Of a DNA stretch of 33,054 nucleotides, positions 15,212-25,552 are shown piece after piece; the stretch's first letter is position 1; every line of letters starts with the position of its first letter. The stretch is from Oscillospiraceae bacterium. GTDB taxonomy: Bacteria > Bacillota > Clostridia > Oscillospirales > Oscillospiraceae. Position numbers and translations under genes: made by a program. The notes under the pieces are model-generated. The model had not been told where the DNA came from and ran no database searches. It saw only the letters and a program-made list of their open reading frames with translations. Location of the stretch: positions 1 through 33,054 of the forward strand of contig CACYXC010000047.1 in assembly GCA_902778285.1 (NCBI GenBank), given 5' to 3'.

Positions 15212-16909
15212 TTAAGCCTTCTTGGCCTTGGCCTGAGCGGACAGGGTCTTGAGGGACATGACAGCCAGGATAACAGCCAGGACGACCAGAGCGATGCTCC
15301 AGATGACCTGGAAGTAGGTGCCCCACTGAGCGCCGGCAGCGATGGTCTTGAAGCCGTTGATGATGGTGAAGCAGAGCGCGGTGATGGTGGCGCAGAGCAT
15401 GAAGATCATCGGGAAGTAGAACATCTTGTTGTTGCGGCCGATCTTGCCGAGCCAGGTGCAGACAGCCAGCATGGCGATGGAGGCCAGCAGCTGGTTGGCG
15501 GCGCCGAACACGCTCCAGATCTGGGACAGGCCCATGAAGCCCATGCCGCAGCCGATGATGACCATGATCAGCGTGGACACGATCGGGGTGCTGAAGAACT
15601 TCGCGGCGCCGGTCAGATCGTCACGGGTCTTGCCTTCCGGAGTCAGCAGCTCGCCGAACAGGTAGCGGCAGAGACGGGTGGCGGAGTCCAGAGAGGTCAG
15701 CGCGAAGACGGAGACAGCCAGGGTGAAGAGGTTGTAGATGATGCCGTAGCTCTTCTCACCGGCAAAGGAGGCGAACATGGTGGCAATGCCGCCGGCAAAG
15801 ATGGTGGGAGGCGCGGAGAGCTGGAACTTGTCGCCGACCTGGTTCCACACCACGCCGATGGCGATCAGGGAGATAACGCCCAGAGCGGACTCGACGATCA
15901 TGGAGCCGTAGCCGATGACCTGCGCATCCTTCTCGTTGTTGATCTGCTTGGAGGAAGTACCGGAGGAGATCAGAGAGTGGAAGCCGGAGCAGGCGCCGCA
16001 GGCGACCGTGATGAACAGGAAGGGGAACAGGGGCTGGCCGGCGGGGTTCTTCCAGCCGTAGAAGGCGGGAGCCTCGACCGTGGCAGCGCCGGTGAAGGAG
16101 CCGCCGACGATGGCGACGAGAGCCAGAGCCATCATGCCGTAGAGCAGGAAGGAGCTCAGGTAGTCACGGGGCTGGAGCAGGATCCACACGGGCAGCAGGG
16201 AGGCCACGGTGACGTACACGGCGATGAAGAGGACCCAGAAGGTGCGGCTGAAGTGCAGGCCGACTTCCTGGCCGATGAAGACGATCGCGACGATGCCGAT
16301 GATGCCGACGATGGTCGCGGGGCCGATCTTGGCGTTCTTGCGGTACACGAAGAAGCCGAAGATTGCGGCGATGACGATGAAGAGGATGGAGGTCATGGCC
16401 GTGGAACCGTTGGCGGCGTAGGTGGGGGCTTCCTTGTCAACAGACACGAAGGTGCCGGCAACGACAGCGGTGAAGGAGGCGATGACCAGGATCAGAACGG
16501 CGAGGGCGAAGACGATGAACAGGCGCTGGGCCTTGACGCCCATGGAGTCCTTCATGATCTCGCCGATGGAGCCGCCGTTGTGACGGATGGAGGCGAACAG
16601 GGCGCCGAAGTCATGCATGGCACCGAAGAAGATGCCGCCGAGAACACACCACAGGAAAACGGGGACCCAGCCGAACACGGCGGCCTGGATCGGTCCGTTG
16701 ATGGGGCCTGCACCGGCGATCGAAGAGAAGTGGTGGCCCATCAGAACGGCGGGGTTGGCAGGAACGTAGTCCATTCCGTCGTAGCTGGTGTGGGCCGGGG
16801 TCTCGCGATTGGGGTCGACGCCCCACTGCTTGGCCAGCCAGCTGCCATAGAAGACATAGCCCAGAGCAAGCAGAACGATCGCGACTAAGAGAATCAGTAA
16901 TGCGCTCAC
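15212..16909 (-). CDS. cstA: Carbon starvation protein A family transporter (pyruvate/peptide)
   Basis: 565 residues from the GTG at 16909, chosen because AAGGAG lies eight bases upstream. Another GTG three codons earlier would leave no room for that site. The protein has about 15 to 16 predicted membrane helices and the short-form CstA layout: LALGYVFYGSWLAKQWGVD at the N-terminus, YVPANPAVLMGHHFSSIAGA (around 48-67) and GPIQAAVFGW. Proteins of this family take up pyruvate or peptides during carbon limitation. An uncharacterised gene lies 51 bases upstream on the same strand and is probably co-transcribed. Confidence 0.9.
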   Translation of the reverse strand: MSALLILLVAIVLLALGYVFYGSWLAKQWGVDPNRETPAHTSYDGMDYVPANPAVLMGHHFSSIAGAGPINGPIQAAVFGWVPVFLWCVLGGIFFGAMHDFGALFASIRHNGGSIGEIMKDSMGVKAQRLFIVFALAVLILVIASFTAVVAGTFVSVDKEAPTYAANGSTAMTSILFIVIAAIFGFFVYRKNAKIGPATIVGIIGIVAIVFIGQEVGLHFSRTFWVLFIAVYVTVASLLPVWILLQPRDYLSSFLLYGMMALALVAIVGGSFTGAATVEAPAFYGWKNPAGQPLFPFLFITVACGACSGFHSLISSGTSSKQINNEKDAQVIGYGSMIVESALGVISLIAIGVVWNQVGDKFQLSAPPTIFAGGIATMFASFAGEKSYGIIYNLFTLAVSVFALTSLDSATRLCRYLFGELLTPEGKTRDDLTGAAKFFSTPIVSTLIMVIIGCGMGFMGLSQIWSVFGAANQLLASIAMLAVCTWLGKIGRNNKMFYFPMIFMLCATITALCFTIINGFKTIAAGAQWGTYFQVIWSIALVVLAVILAVMSLKTLSAQAKAKKA

Positions 16910-16960
16910 ACTTTTCACTCCTTAATGAAAAAGTTTTTATAAACTATTTGTTGCCCGGGA

Positions 16961-17473
16961 TCATTCCCTGACAGCAAAGAGTTTTTTGAAAAACGGGGCC
17001 AGCTCGTGCCCGGCGGCGTTGGTGACGGTCTTTTTCGATTCCAGATCGACCATGCCGGCCAGCAGATTCGTGAAGCCCCAGAGGCCGAACCTGTAGTTCT
17101 TCGTGAAGCTCAGCTTCTTCACGGCCTTTCGCACCCCGTCGTCCGCCCTGTCCGCCACGAAGACCACCTTAATGTTGGTGCACTGGTGATCCTTGTGGGG
17201 CTTGACGCGCGGCAGCCCGTCGGAGAGCGCGAAGTCCACGCAGGCCCTGACGGTCTCCTCATCAAAAGAGGGTGCGGAGAAGAGGTAGGCGTGCTCATTT
17301 TTTTCGTTGACCCAGACCTTCGCGCTCTTGACGAACCAGAAGTGCTCGTCCAGATTCTTGTAGTCTGCGCGAAAGACGAGCGGGAGCTCCGTGTCCACGT
17401 CCTCGGTCAGATCGTAGTAGGCGCTGTAGGCGTCTTTCAGCACCTCGATAAAGGTCGCGCGATCGATCTGCAT
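16961..17473 (-). CDS. Conserved-looking protein of unknown function upstream of cstA
   Basis: 170 residues, no signal peptide or membrane segment, so probably cytoplasmic. ATG at 17473 with GGAGGA eight bases upstream. I do not recognise a family. It is mixed alpha/beta: an N-terminal helix (RATFIEVLKDAYSAYYDLT), a central stretch with alternating hydrophobics (EKNEHAYLFSAP, TNIKVVFVADRADDGV) and a basic, aromatic C-terminal part (VKKLSFTKNYRFGLWGF). It probably forms an operon with cstA. A link to carbon-starvation transport is inferred from position only. Confidence 0.75.
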   Translation of the reverse strand: MQIDRATFIEVLKDAYSAYYDLTEDVDTELPLVFRADYKNLDEHFWFVKSAKVWVNEKNEHAYLFSAPSFDEETVRACVDFALSDGLPRVKPHKDHQCTNIKVVFVADRADDGVRKAVKKLSFTKNYRFGLWGFTNLLAGMVDLESKKTVTNAAGHELAPFFKKLFAVRE

Positions 17474-17705
17474 GCCGGGGCTCCTCCGAAAAAATGAACA
17501 AATTATGACTACACCATACTATACTGCTATCGTTCAAAAAATTCAATAGTTTTTTTCGGGATTTTTTCTGTTGTTCGCCACAATATTTATGCATAATATG
17601 CAGTTTCACCGTATAATCTCCTTTTCCAAGTTCACAGTTTACAAGGATGGGGAATTGATGTAAGATATGGTAAAAAAAACGCGAGAAAACCGAGGGAAAT
17701 GCTTC

Positions 17706-18833
17706 ATGGAACTTCGTTGCTGCGTCCCCTGTCTGTTCGGCCTGGAGGGCCTCGCGGCCGACGAGCTGCGGCGGATGGCTCTGACCGACGTGGCCGCCGA
17801 GAACGGCCGCGTCTATTTTTCCGGCGGCGAGGAGGCCGTCGCCGCCGCGAACCTGAATCTGCGCACCGGCGAGCGCGTGCTCATCGAGCTCGGCGCCTTT
17901 GACGCCGAAAGCTTCGACGCGCTCTTCGAGGGGACCCGCGCTCTCCCCTGGGAGCGCTTTCTCCCGAAGGACGCGGCCTTCCCCGTCACCGGCCACAGCC
18001 TCAACTCCAGGCTGGCCTCGATCCCCGACTGCCAGAAGATCATCAAAAAGGCCGTGGTCGAGCGCCTGAAGAGCCGCTATGGGCTGCAGTGGTTCCCCGA
18101 GACCGGCGAGACCGTGCAGATCCGCTTCTCGATCATGAAGGACCGCGCCTCCCTCTGCCTCGATACGAGCGGCGAGGGCCTGCACAAGCGCGGCTATCGC
18201 CCGGCGCACAACGCCGCCCCCCTGCGCGAGACCCTGGCCGCCGCCATGGTTATCCTCGCGCGCTATCGCGGCCGGGGTGATTTCGTCGACCCCTTCTGCG
18301 GCAGCGGCACCATCCCCATCGAGGCCGCGCTGATCGCGAAGAACCGGGCGCCGGGTCTGAACCGGCACTTCGCCGCCATGGACTGGCGCGCGCTGGACCC
18401 GAAGATCTGGGAGCGGGCAAAGGAGGAGGCGCGGGCGAAGGAGTTCCATGGCGCGTATTCGATCCTCGGCTCCGATATCGACCCGAAGGCGATCGCCATC
18501 GCGCGCAGGAACGCCGAGCGCGCGGGCGTGGACGGCATCGTGCGCTTCGAGACCGCCGACGCGATGGCCTTCTCCCGCGCGACCGAGCGCGGCGTCATCG
18601 TCACCAACCCGCCCTACGGCGAGCGCATCCTGGAAAAGCAGGAGGCGGAGGCGCTGTACGCGGGCTTCGGCGCGGCGCTCTCGCGCTGCCCCGGCTGGCA
18701 GCTCTATCTGCTCTCCTCCCACACGGAGTTTGAGCGCTGCTTCGGCCGGAAGGCCGACAAAAAGCGCAAGCTCTACAACGGCATGATCAAATGCGATCTC
18801 TTTATGTACATTGACAGAGGACAAACGAAATGA
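17706..18833 (+). CDS. THUMP-domain class I SAM-dependent RNA methyltransferase (RlmL/YpsC type)
   Basis: 375 residues from the ATG at 17706, with GAGGG nine bases upstream; an earlier ATG at 17667 has no ribosome site. The N-terminal half is a THUMP/ferredoxin-like RNA-binding part (about 1-165). The C-terminal half is a Rossmann methyltransferase with FVDPFCGSGTIPIEAALI (193-210) for SAM binding, SDIDPKAIAIARRNAERAGV (256-275) and the amino-methyltransferase motif NPPYGER (301-307). Members methylate the 2-amino group of guanine in rRNA (E. coli RlmL at G2445). The 3' end overlaps the next start codon by four bases. A TATAAT at 17612-17617 may belong to its promoter. Confidence 0.92.
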   Translation: MELRCCVPCLFGLEGLAADELRRMALTDVAAENGRVYFSGGEEAVAAANLNLRTGERVLIELGAFDAESFDALFEGTRALPWERFLPKDAAFPVTGHSLNSRLASIPDCQKIIKKAVVERLKSRYGLQWFPETGETVQIRFSIMKDRASLCLDTSGEGLHKRGYRPAHNAAPLRETLAAAMVILARYRGRGDFVDPFCGSGTIPIEAALIAKNRAPGLNRHFAAMDWRALDPKIWERAKEEARAKEFHGAYSILGSDIDPKAIAIARRNAERAGVDGIVRFETADAMAFSRATERGVIVTNPPYGERILEKQEAEALYAGFGAALSRCPGWQLYLLSSHTEFERCFGRKADKKRKLYNGMIKCDLFMYIDRGQTK

Positions 18834-19756
18834 AGCACCTGTTCATCGTCAATCCCGTCGCCGGCGGCAGCGACAAGACCGATGAGGTCCGCGCCCGCGC
18901 GCGGGAGGCCTTCCGGAGCCGGGAGGAGCCTTATGAGATCTATGTGACCCGCGGACCCATGGACGCCGCGCGGAAGATCCGCGGGGAGGCGGAAAGCGGC
19001 GAGCGCCTGCGTGTCTACGCCTGCGGGGGCGACGGGACCTTCAACGAGTGCGTCTGCGGCGCGGCGCTTTGCGAGAACGTGGCGGTCTGCCCCTTCCCCA
19101 CCGGCACCGGCAACGACTTCTGCCGCATGTTCGGCGCGGAAAAGGAGCTGTTTCGCGATCTGGACGCCCTGCTCGACGGGATGGAGCGCCCGATCGACCT
19201 CATCGAGTGCAACGGCCGTTACAGCGCCAACATCTGCTCCGTGGGCATCGACGCGCGCATCGGCACCGAGGTGCATAAATACAGCAAGATCCCCCTGATC
19301 GGCGGCTCCGCGGCCTACGTGGTCTCGGCGGCGGTCAACATGTTCAAGGGCATCGCCACGGAGATGACGGTCCGCTGCGACGGGATCGAGCGGCATGAGA
19401 AGTTCAGCCTGATCTGCGCCTGCAACGGGCGCTACTACGGCGGCGGCTTCAACCCCAGCCTGCACGCCCGGCCCGACGACGGGATCATGGATGTGTACAT
19501 CGCCAAAAAAGTCAACATCGTCCAGTTCGCGGCGCTGATCGGCAAGTACGCCGCAGGGCGCGCGGACGAGCTGCCCGCATACGTCACGCATCTCAAGACC
19601 GGGGAAGACCTGGAGATCCTGTTTGAAAAAGAGGATGTGGTCAATGTCGACGGCGAGGCGCTCTATACCGACCGGGTGCGCATGCGCATGGTGCCCGGCG
19701 CGATGAAGCTGATCGTCCCGAAGGGCATGCGCTTCTTCGACGACCCGGAGGCGTGA
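18830..19756 (+). CDS. Diacylglycerol kinase family lipid kinase (YegS/DgkB type)
   Basis: 308 residues. The ATGA overlap with the methyltransferase gene shows translational coupling. The diacylglycerol kinase catalytic domain is clear: FIVNPVAGG (5-13), CGGDGTFNE (65-73) for ATP binding and PTGTGNDFCR (90-99). The C-terminal beta domain has GFNPSLHARPDDGIMDVYI and NVDGE, where the conserved DGE acts in catalysis. Members phosphorylate diacylglycerol or related lipids at the membrane. The exact lipid is unknown. Repeat copy 3 follows about 95 bases after the stop. Confidence 0.9.
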   Translation: MKHLFIVNPVAGGSDKTDEVRARAREAFRSREEPYEIYVTRGPMDAARKIRGEAESGERLRVYACGGDGTFNECVCGAALCENVAVCPFPTGTGNDFCRMFGAEKELFRDLDALLDGMERPIDLIECNGRYSANICSVGIDARIGTEVHKYSKIPLIGGSAAYVVSAAVNMFKGIATEMTVRCDGIERHEKFSLICACNGRYYGGGFNPSLHARPDDGIMDVYIAKKVNIVQFAALIGKYAAGRADELPAYVTHLKTGEDLEILFEKEDVVNVDGEALYTDRVRMRMVPGAMKLIVPKGMRFFDDPEA

Positions 19757-19850
19757 CAGGCGGTTTCGCGCATGCAGGGCGGCGTCGGGCAAGGCCTCCT
19801 CACCGGGGCGCGCGTCTGCTGCCGCAGCCTTTCAGAATGTGTTAGGACTG

Positions 19851-20044
19851 TAGGGGCGGCTATCAGCCGCCCGCAGACTGTAGACAAACCCATACAGAAC
19901 AAGTCGGACTCGCATGGGGAGAGCGCGAGAGGGGACGGTAATCCCCTTTCGCGGTACAATCTGTGCAAAAATCGACAGCTTGGGGGCGGCTATCAGCCGC
20001 CCGCGGACATGCTCCTTTGACGGCGGGCGGCTGATAGCCGCCCC
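19851..20044. repeat. Composite hairpin repeat, copy 3, inverted
   Basis: Bounded by direct copies of the 22-base hairpin unit GGGGCGGCTATCAGCCGCCC(GC) at 19853-19874 and 19983-20004; a third, inverted copy at 20023-20044 faces the second and could form a long stem. On the minus strand the core starts with CAAGCTGTCGA and ends with ATGGGTTTGTCTACAGTCTG (19893-19874), exactly as in copy 1. It shares 52 of 56 bases with copy 2 over 19877-19932. Part of the GTCGAC hairpin and of the next stem is missing. The rest of 19757-20150 holds no recognisable gene. Confidence 0.85.
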
Positions 20045-20150
20045 TACGGCAAAAACCTGCCTGCATTTTCTCAAAGCCCGGACTTCAAAACGCAAGCCCT
20101 GTACTCCCCCCGCTTTAACAAATTGTTCAGAACTTTTTTCGCCCAGGGAC

Positions 20151-20178
20151 TTGCAAAAGCAGAAAAATGTGGTATGAT
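20151..20178 (+). promoter_or_regulatory. groESL promoter
   Basis: TTGCAA (20151-20156), 16-base spacer, TATGAT (20173-20178), immediately before the CIRCE element. Confidence 0.8.
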
Positions 20179-20186
20179 AAGCATCG

Positions 20187-20213
20187 TTAGCACTCATGGT
20201 TGTTGAGTGCTAA
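20187..20213. promoter_or_regulatory. CIRCE operator (HrcA binding site)
   Basis: Perfect consensus TTAGCACTC, 9 bases, GAGTGCTAA, over the expected transcription start. The inverted repeat extends outward by seven further matching pairs (AGCATCG/CGATGCT), giving 16-bp arms at 20180-20195 and 20205-20220. HrcA represses groESL here until heat or misfolding stress. Confidence 0.97.
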
Positions 20214-20272
20214 CGATGCTGATTTTTGTCAGTATCTCGATTTGTTAGTATTTTTATGGAGGTATAGAAGCA

Positions 20273-20557
20273 ATGAAACTCAAACCCCTGGCTGACAGAG
20301 TCGTTCTCAAGCAGAACGCCGCGGAGGAGAAGACCGCCTCCGGCATCTTCCTGACCGCTTCCGCGCAGGAAAAGCCCGAAGTTTATGAGGTCGTCGAGGT
20401 CGGCCCCGGCGGTCTGGTGGACGGCAACGAGGTCAAGATGATCGTGGCGCCGGGCCAGAGCGTTCTGGTCGGCAAGTACAGCGGCAGCAAGGTCAAGCTG
20501 GACGAGCAGGAGTACACCATCGTGCGCCAGTCTGACATCCTTGCTATTATTGAATAA
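20273..20557 (+). CDS. groES: Co-chaperonin GroES
   Basis: 94 residues, the usual length. It begins MKLKPLADRVVLKQNAAEEK; the mobile loop is KTASGIFLTASAQEKPE (residues 21-37) and the C-terminus EYTIVRQSDILAIIE is typical. It caps the GroEL ring during folding in the cytoplasm. ATG with GGAGG ten bases upstream. First gene of the CIRCE-controlled operon, with groEL 24 bases downstream. Confidence 0.97.
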   Translation: MKLKPLADRVVLKQNAAEEKTASGIFLTASAQEKPEVYEVVEVGPGGLVDGNEVKMIVAPGQSVLVGKYSGSKVKLDEQEYTIVRQSDILAIIE

Positions 20558-20578
20558 TCATTGCAGGAGGCATTTTGA

Positions 20579-22207
<1,629 letters not shown>

Positions 22208-22342
22208 GATGTAACTTTCGAGTGAGAAAGCAAGCAAATTTGTATCCATTCTTCATGAAAACGCAAAGTTTTAAATGTGAAAAGTTCGAGCTTGCGCAGA
22301 CCTTACGCAGAAAGCTTTGCGCCTAATGAGTAACTATGAAGA

Positions 22343-22377
22343 AGCCTCTGAATCATCAAATGGTTCAGAGGCTTTTT
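22343..22377. terminator. Rho-independent terminator after groEL
   Basis: AGCCTCTGAA (22343-22352) pairs with TTCAGAGGCT (22364-22373), followed by TTTTT on the plus strand. On the minus strand the same stem lies directly behind the stop of the open fragment at 22380-22484, so it may once have served both sides. The 22208-22342 stretch holds only weak palindromes. Confidence 0.88.
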
Positions 22378-22379
22378 CA

Positions 22380-22484
22380 TTACTGGATCTCAAAGGGAAT
22401 GAGCTTTCGCTCGTCCCCTGGGGGATTTTCGATCAAAGCGTATTGCTCAAGAGCAGCAGCTTCTTCCCTTCTCTCGATCCATAG
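22380..22484 (-). pseudogene. Possible 3' remnant of a lost gene
   Basis: An open 35-codon frame on the minus strand ends in ERREEAAALEQYALIENP and then PGDERKLIPFEIQ-stop. It has the composition of a real protein tail and is followed at once by a terminator hairpin, the normal layout of a gene end. There is no start codon with a ribosome site, and a stop lies just upstream. I do not recognise the family. It may mark the edge where the hppA cluster replaced older sequence. Confidence 0.3.
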
Positions 22485-22499
22485 TCAGCGTTTCCAGCA

Positions 22500-24587
22500 T
22501 CAGAGCAAACCTACCAGGTTGAAAGCCAGGATCAGGCCGGAAAACACGATTGAGACCGTGGAGCAGAGCTTGATCAGAATGTTCAGGCTTGGGCCAGCGG
22601 TGTCCTTCAGCGGGTCGCCCACCGTGTCGCCCACAACAGCAGCCCTGTGCTGCTCGCTGCCCTTGCCTCCGTGGTGCCCCGCTTCGATATACTTTTTGGC
22701 GTTATCCCAGGCGCCGCCGGCGTTGGACATAAACACCGCCATGGCAAAGCCGGATACGGAGACGCCGCCCAGCATCCCCACCACGCCGACCGGGCCCAGC
22801 AGCAGGCCTGTCACGATGGGCACGATCACTGCCACCAGAGCGGGAGCGATCATCTCATGCAGTGCCCCCTTGGTGCACAGCGCAACACACTTGGCGTATT
22901 CGGGATCCGCCTGATAGTCCATGATTCCCTGGATCTCCTTGAATTGGCGGCGGACCTCCAGAACAATGGACTGGGCCGCCCGTTCCACGCCGTCCATGGT
23001 GAGGGAGGAGAAGAGGAAGGTCAGCAGCGTACCAATAAACAGCCCCACCAGCATCAGGGGATTGGTAAGGGACAGGTCCAGCACCTCCTCGGTTTTGGCC
23101 TGCACTATGTCCACATAGCTCACCAGCAGCGCCAGCGCGGTAAGAGAGGCGGAGCCGATGGCAAAGCCCTTGCCGGTGGCGGCAGTGGTGTTCCCCAGGG
23201 AGTCCAGCGCGTCGGTGCGCTCCCGCACTTCTTCAGGCAGCTCCGCCATCTGGGCGATGCCCCCGGCGTTGTCGGCAACAGGGCCATAGGCGTCGGTTGC
23301 CAGCGTAATGCCCAGGGTAGAGAGCATACCCACGCCTGCGATGCCGATGCCATAGAGCCCCTGGTCAAAGGATTTTGCCCCGCCGGCCGCAAAAAAGCTC
23401 AGCAGTACCGCTGCCGCCACCACCAGGATCGATACCATAGTGGAGCGCATGCCCAGGGACAGGCCCCCGATGATGATGGTCGCGCTGCCGGTCTCGCTCT
23501 CCTGGGCCAGCTCCCGGGTGGGCCTGTAGGTATCCGAGGTGTAGTACTCGGTAAAATAGCCGATCACGCAGCCCCCCACCAGGCCGCTGAGGATGGCGAT
23601 ATACACGCCCCAGCTGCCGATCAGGAGCTTGGTCAGCGGCGCTGCCAGTACGGCCGCCAGAATGGCCGCGGAATAGGTGCCGATGCGCAGGCTGCGCAGA
23701 AGCGCCTCCTGGCTGGCATTTTCCTTGGTTCGGATCAGAAAGGACCCCAGGATCGAGCACAGAATGCCGCACACCGCAAGCAGCAGCGACAGCAGCATTC
23801 CCCGAAAGCCATAGCCAGCGATTCCGCCCAGGGCAAAGGTAGCCAGGATCGAGCCCACGTAGCTTTCGTAAAGGTCAGCGCCCATGCCTGCCACGTCGCC
23901 CACATTGTCGCCCACATTGTCCGCAATGGTGGCGGGGTTGCGCGGGTCATCCTCGGGGATCCCCGCCTCCACCTTGCCGACCAGGTCAGCGCCAACGTCG
24001 GCAGCCTTGGTATAGATGCCGCCGCCTACGCGGGCAAACAGCGCCATGAAGCTGGCGCCCATGCCGTTCATGACCATGACGGATCCGATCTTCTCCGGCT
24101 CGGTATAGCCCAGGCCGTAACGCAGCAGGAAAAACCACAGGGTCACATCCAGCATGCCCAGGCCCACCACGGAAAACCCCATCACGCTGCCGGAGGAGAA
24201 GGCTACCTTCAGCCCTTTGTTCAGGCTTTCAGTGGCAGCGTTGGCGGTGCGTGCGTTCGCAGAGGTTGCGATACGCATGCCGATAAAGCCCGCCAGCATG
24301 GAGAAGATCCCGCCGGTGAGGAATGCGAAAGGCGTCACCCGGGAGAGCATTTGCCCGCCGGAGGCGAAGGCCAGCGCCAGAAGCAGCAGGAATACGATGG
24401 CAAAAACCTTAAACACCGTGGTATACTGATGCTTTAGATAGGCATTCGCGCCAGCCCGGATGGCCGCTGCGATCTTCTGCATGCGCTCATTGCCTTCGGA
24501 GACCGAAAGCACCCTCCGTCTCTGCAGAGCAGCAAAGCCCAAAGCCAGAGCAGAGCCCAAAAAACCAAGCAAGAAATATCGTTCCAT
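22500..24587 (-). CDS. hppA: Membrane-bound ion-pumping pyrophosphatase (K+-dependent type)
   Basis: 695 residues, full length, with about 16 predicted membrane helices. It couples pyrophosphate hydrolysis to H+ or Na+ export. The catalytic region is [19 protein letters not shown] (197-215) and [20 protein letters not shown] (223-242), which bind Mg-pyrophosphate. [10 protein letters not shown] (465-474) has Ala at 469 where K+-independent enzymes have Lys, so the K+-dependent class is predicted. Whether it pumps Na+ or H+ is not decided from the sequence. The ATG has AAAGGAAG upstream, and the gene starts 18 bases after the PfkB kinase gene, so it is the last member of the HAD-mutase-kinase cluster. 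Confidence 0.95.
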   Translation of the reverse strand: MERYFLLGFLGSALALGFAALQRRRVLSVSEGNERMQKIAAAIRAGANAYLKHQYTTVFKVFAIVFLLLLALAFASGGQMLSRVTPFAFLTGGIFSMLAGFIGMRIATSANARTANAATESLNKGLKVAFSSGSVMGFSVVGLGMLDVTLWFFLLRYGLGYTEPEKIGSVMVMNGMGASFMALFARVGGGIYTKAADVGADLVGKVEAGIPEDDPRNPATIADNVGDNVGDVAGMGADLYESYVGSILATFALGGIAGYGFRGMLLSLLLAVCGILCSILGSFLIRTKENASQEALLRSLRIGTYSAAILAAVLAAPLTKLLIGSWGVYIAILSGLVGGCVIGYFTEYYTSDTYRPTRELAQESETGSATIIIGGLSLGMRSTMVSILVVAAAVLLSFFAAGGAKSFDQGLYGIGIAGVGMLSTLGITLATDAYGPVADNAGGIAQMAELPEEVRERTDALDSLGNTTAATGKGFAIGSASLTALALLVSYVDIVQAKTEEVLDLSLTNPLMLVGLFIGTLLTFLFSSLTMDGVERAAQSIVLEVRRQFKEIQGIMDYQADPEYAKCVALCTKGALHEMIAPALVAVIVPIVTGLLLGPVGVVGMLGGVSVSGFAMAVFMSNAGGAWDNAKKYIEAGHHGGKGSEQHRAAVVGDTVGDPLKDTAGPSLNILIKLCSTVSIVFSGLILAFNLVGLL

Positions 24588-24605
24588 TCCGCTTCTTCCT
24601 TTCTC

Positions 24606-25484
24606 TCAATAGAATTCCCGGATATATGCCTTCACGTCGGCAAGGCTGCCCCGAAACACACCGGGAGTCTCCATTTTCAGGGAGACGCAGGCTGTTGCGT
24701 AAAGCAGCGCCTCCTCCACATCGTGCCCAGTCATCCGCATGGCCAAATACGCACCGAAGGTAGTATCCCCCCGGCCAGTTCGCCCGGAGAGATTGCGCGC
24801 CTTCACCGGACAGCGGAACACCCTCTCCCCGTTGCATACCAGCATTTCCGCATTGTGGGAGACCATGACCTCTCCGGCGCCCCAGGCCACCAGCTGTCTG
24901 GCAGCGGCTTCCCGGTCACGCAGGCCCGTGAGCATCTCCGCCTCGGCGGCGTCGGTTTTGAAAAAGTTCATCCAGGGCAGGAAGCGCAGCTTCTCCTGCC
25001 AATCATGCAGCGCCATTGGGCCGCCCTCGTTGTGCCGCAAAAAGCCCTGGGCATCCGCTGAAAGCAGCCCTCGCCTGTGCAGCTCCTCCAACAGCTCCTC
25101 AGGGAAATCGCCGTACAGCAGTCCCGCCAGATGGCAGAGCTTCCAGGAGATCACCGGCAGCTCTGCCGGCAAAATGGGGTCAGACTGGGCGGCGCAGCTG
25201 GATCTGCGGCGCTCCCGGTCCGGTGTGAAATACTCATTGCGCATTAGCGTTGTCTTTGCCGACGGAAGAAGGGCTTTGTCCTCCTCAGGCATCTGGAATA
25301 CGTCCAGAATGTCCCGGTCCTCCGGGGCGATCTTCACCGCCGCGAAGACGCTGGCTCCCATGGCCCGTGCTGCCGGCGTGCAGAAGGTCACGGCACCCCC
25401 GGCACTCCGATCCTCTGCGCCGGTATAGTCGATGTTCACGTCTCTCGTGGCAGGGCCCAGGATCATCAAATCATATGGTTTCAT
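24606..25484 (-). CDS. PfkB-family sugar or nucleoside kinase
   Basis: 292 residues from the ATG at 25484, with GAGGGG upstream; a longer in-frame start would run into the terminator stem. The C-terminal PfkB signature is GRTGRGDTTFGAYLA (234-248), where Asp240 is the catalytic base and GRGD forms the anion hole. Near the N-terminus are DVNIDY (15-20) and the substrate-binding SAGGAVTFCTPAARAMGA (27-44). Substrates of this family are sugars, nucleosides or sugar phosphates; this one resembles no single characterised subfamily clearly. It lies between the permuted mutase, after a terminator, and the pyrophosphatase gene. Confidence 0.88.
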   Translation of the reverse strand: MKPYDLMILGPATRDVNIDYTGAEDRSAGGAVTFCTPAARAMGASVFAAVKIAPEDRDILDVFQMPEEDKALLPSAKTTLMRNEYFTPDRERRRSSCAAQSDPILPAELPVISWKLCHLAGLLYGDFPEELLEELHRRGLLSADAQGFLRHNEGGPMALHDWQEKLRFLPWMNFFKTDAAEAEMLTGLRDREAAARQLVAWGAGEVMVSHNAEMLVCNGERVFRCPVKARNLSGRTGRGDTTFGAYLAMRMTGHDVEEALLYATACVSLKMETPGVFRGSLADVKAYIREFY

Positions 25485-25497
25485 ATTGTATCCCCTC

Positions 25498-25534
25498 AAA
25501 AAAGCTTCCCGCCCGCTCATGTCGGAGCGGGCGG
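25498..25534 (-). terminator. Terminator or attenuator between the mutase-like gene and the kinase
   Basis: CCGCCCGCTC (25509-25518) pairs with GAGCGGGCGG (25525-25534). On the minus strand it is followed after a short spacer by six T residues (25503-25498). It could end the HAD-mutase transcript or lower expression of pfkB-hppA. Confidence 0.8.
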
Positions 25535-25552
25535 CGGCTTTGCGCCGAAGTG

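Noticed and set aside
15131-16888. Long Gly/Asp/His-rich frames antisense to cstA, groEL (20558-22249) and hppA (22647-24437)
   Set aside because: They are mirror frames of strongly biased membrane and chaperonin genes; the opposite strands have complete, well-known proteins.
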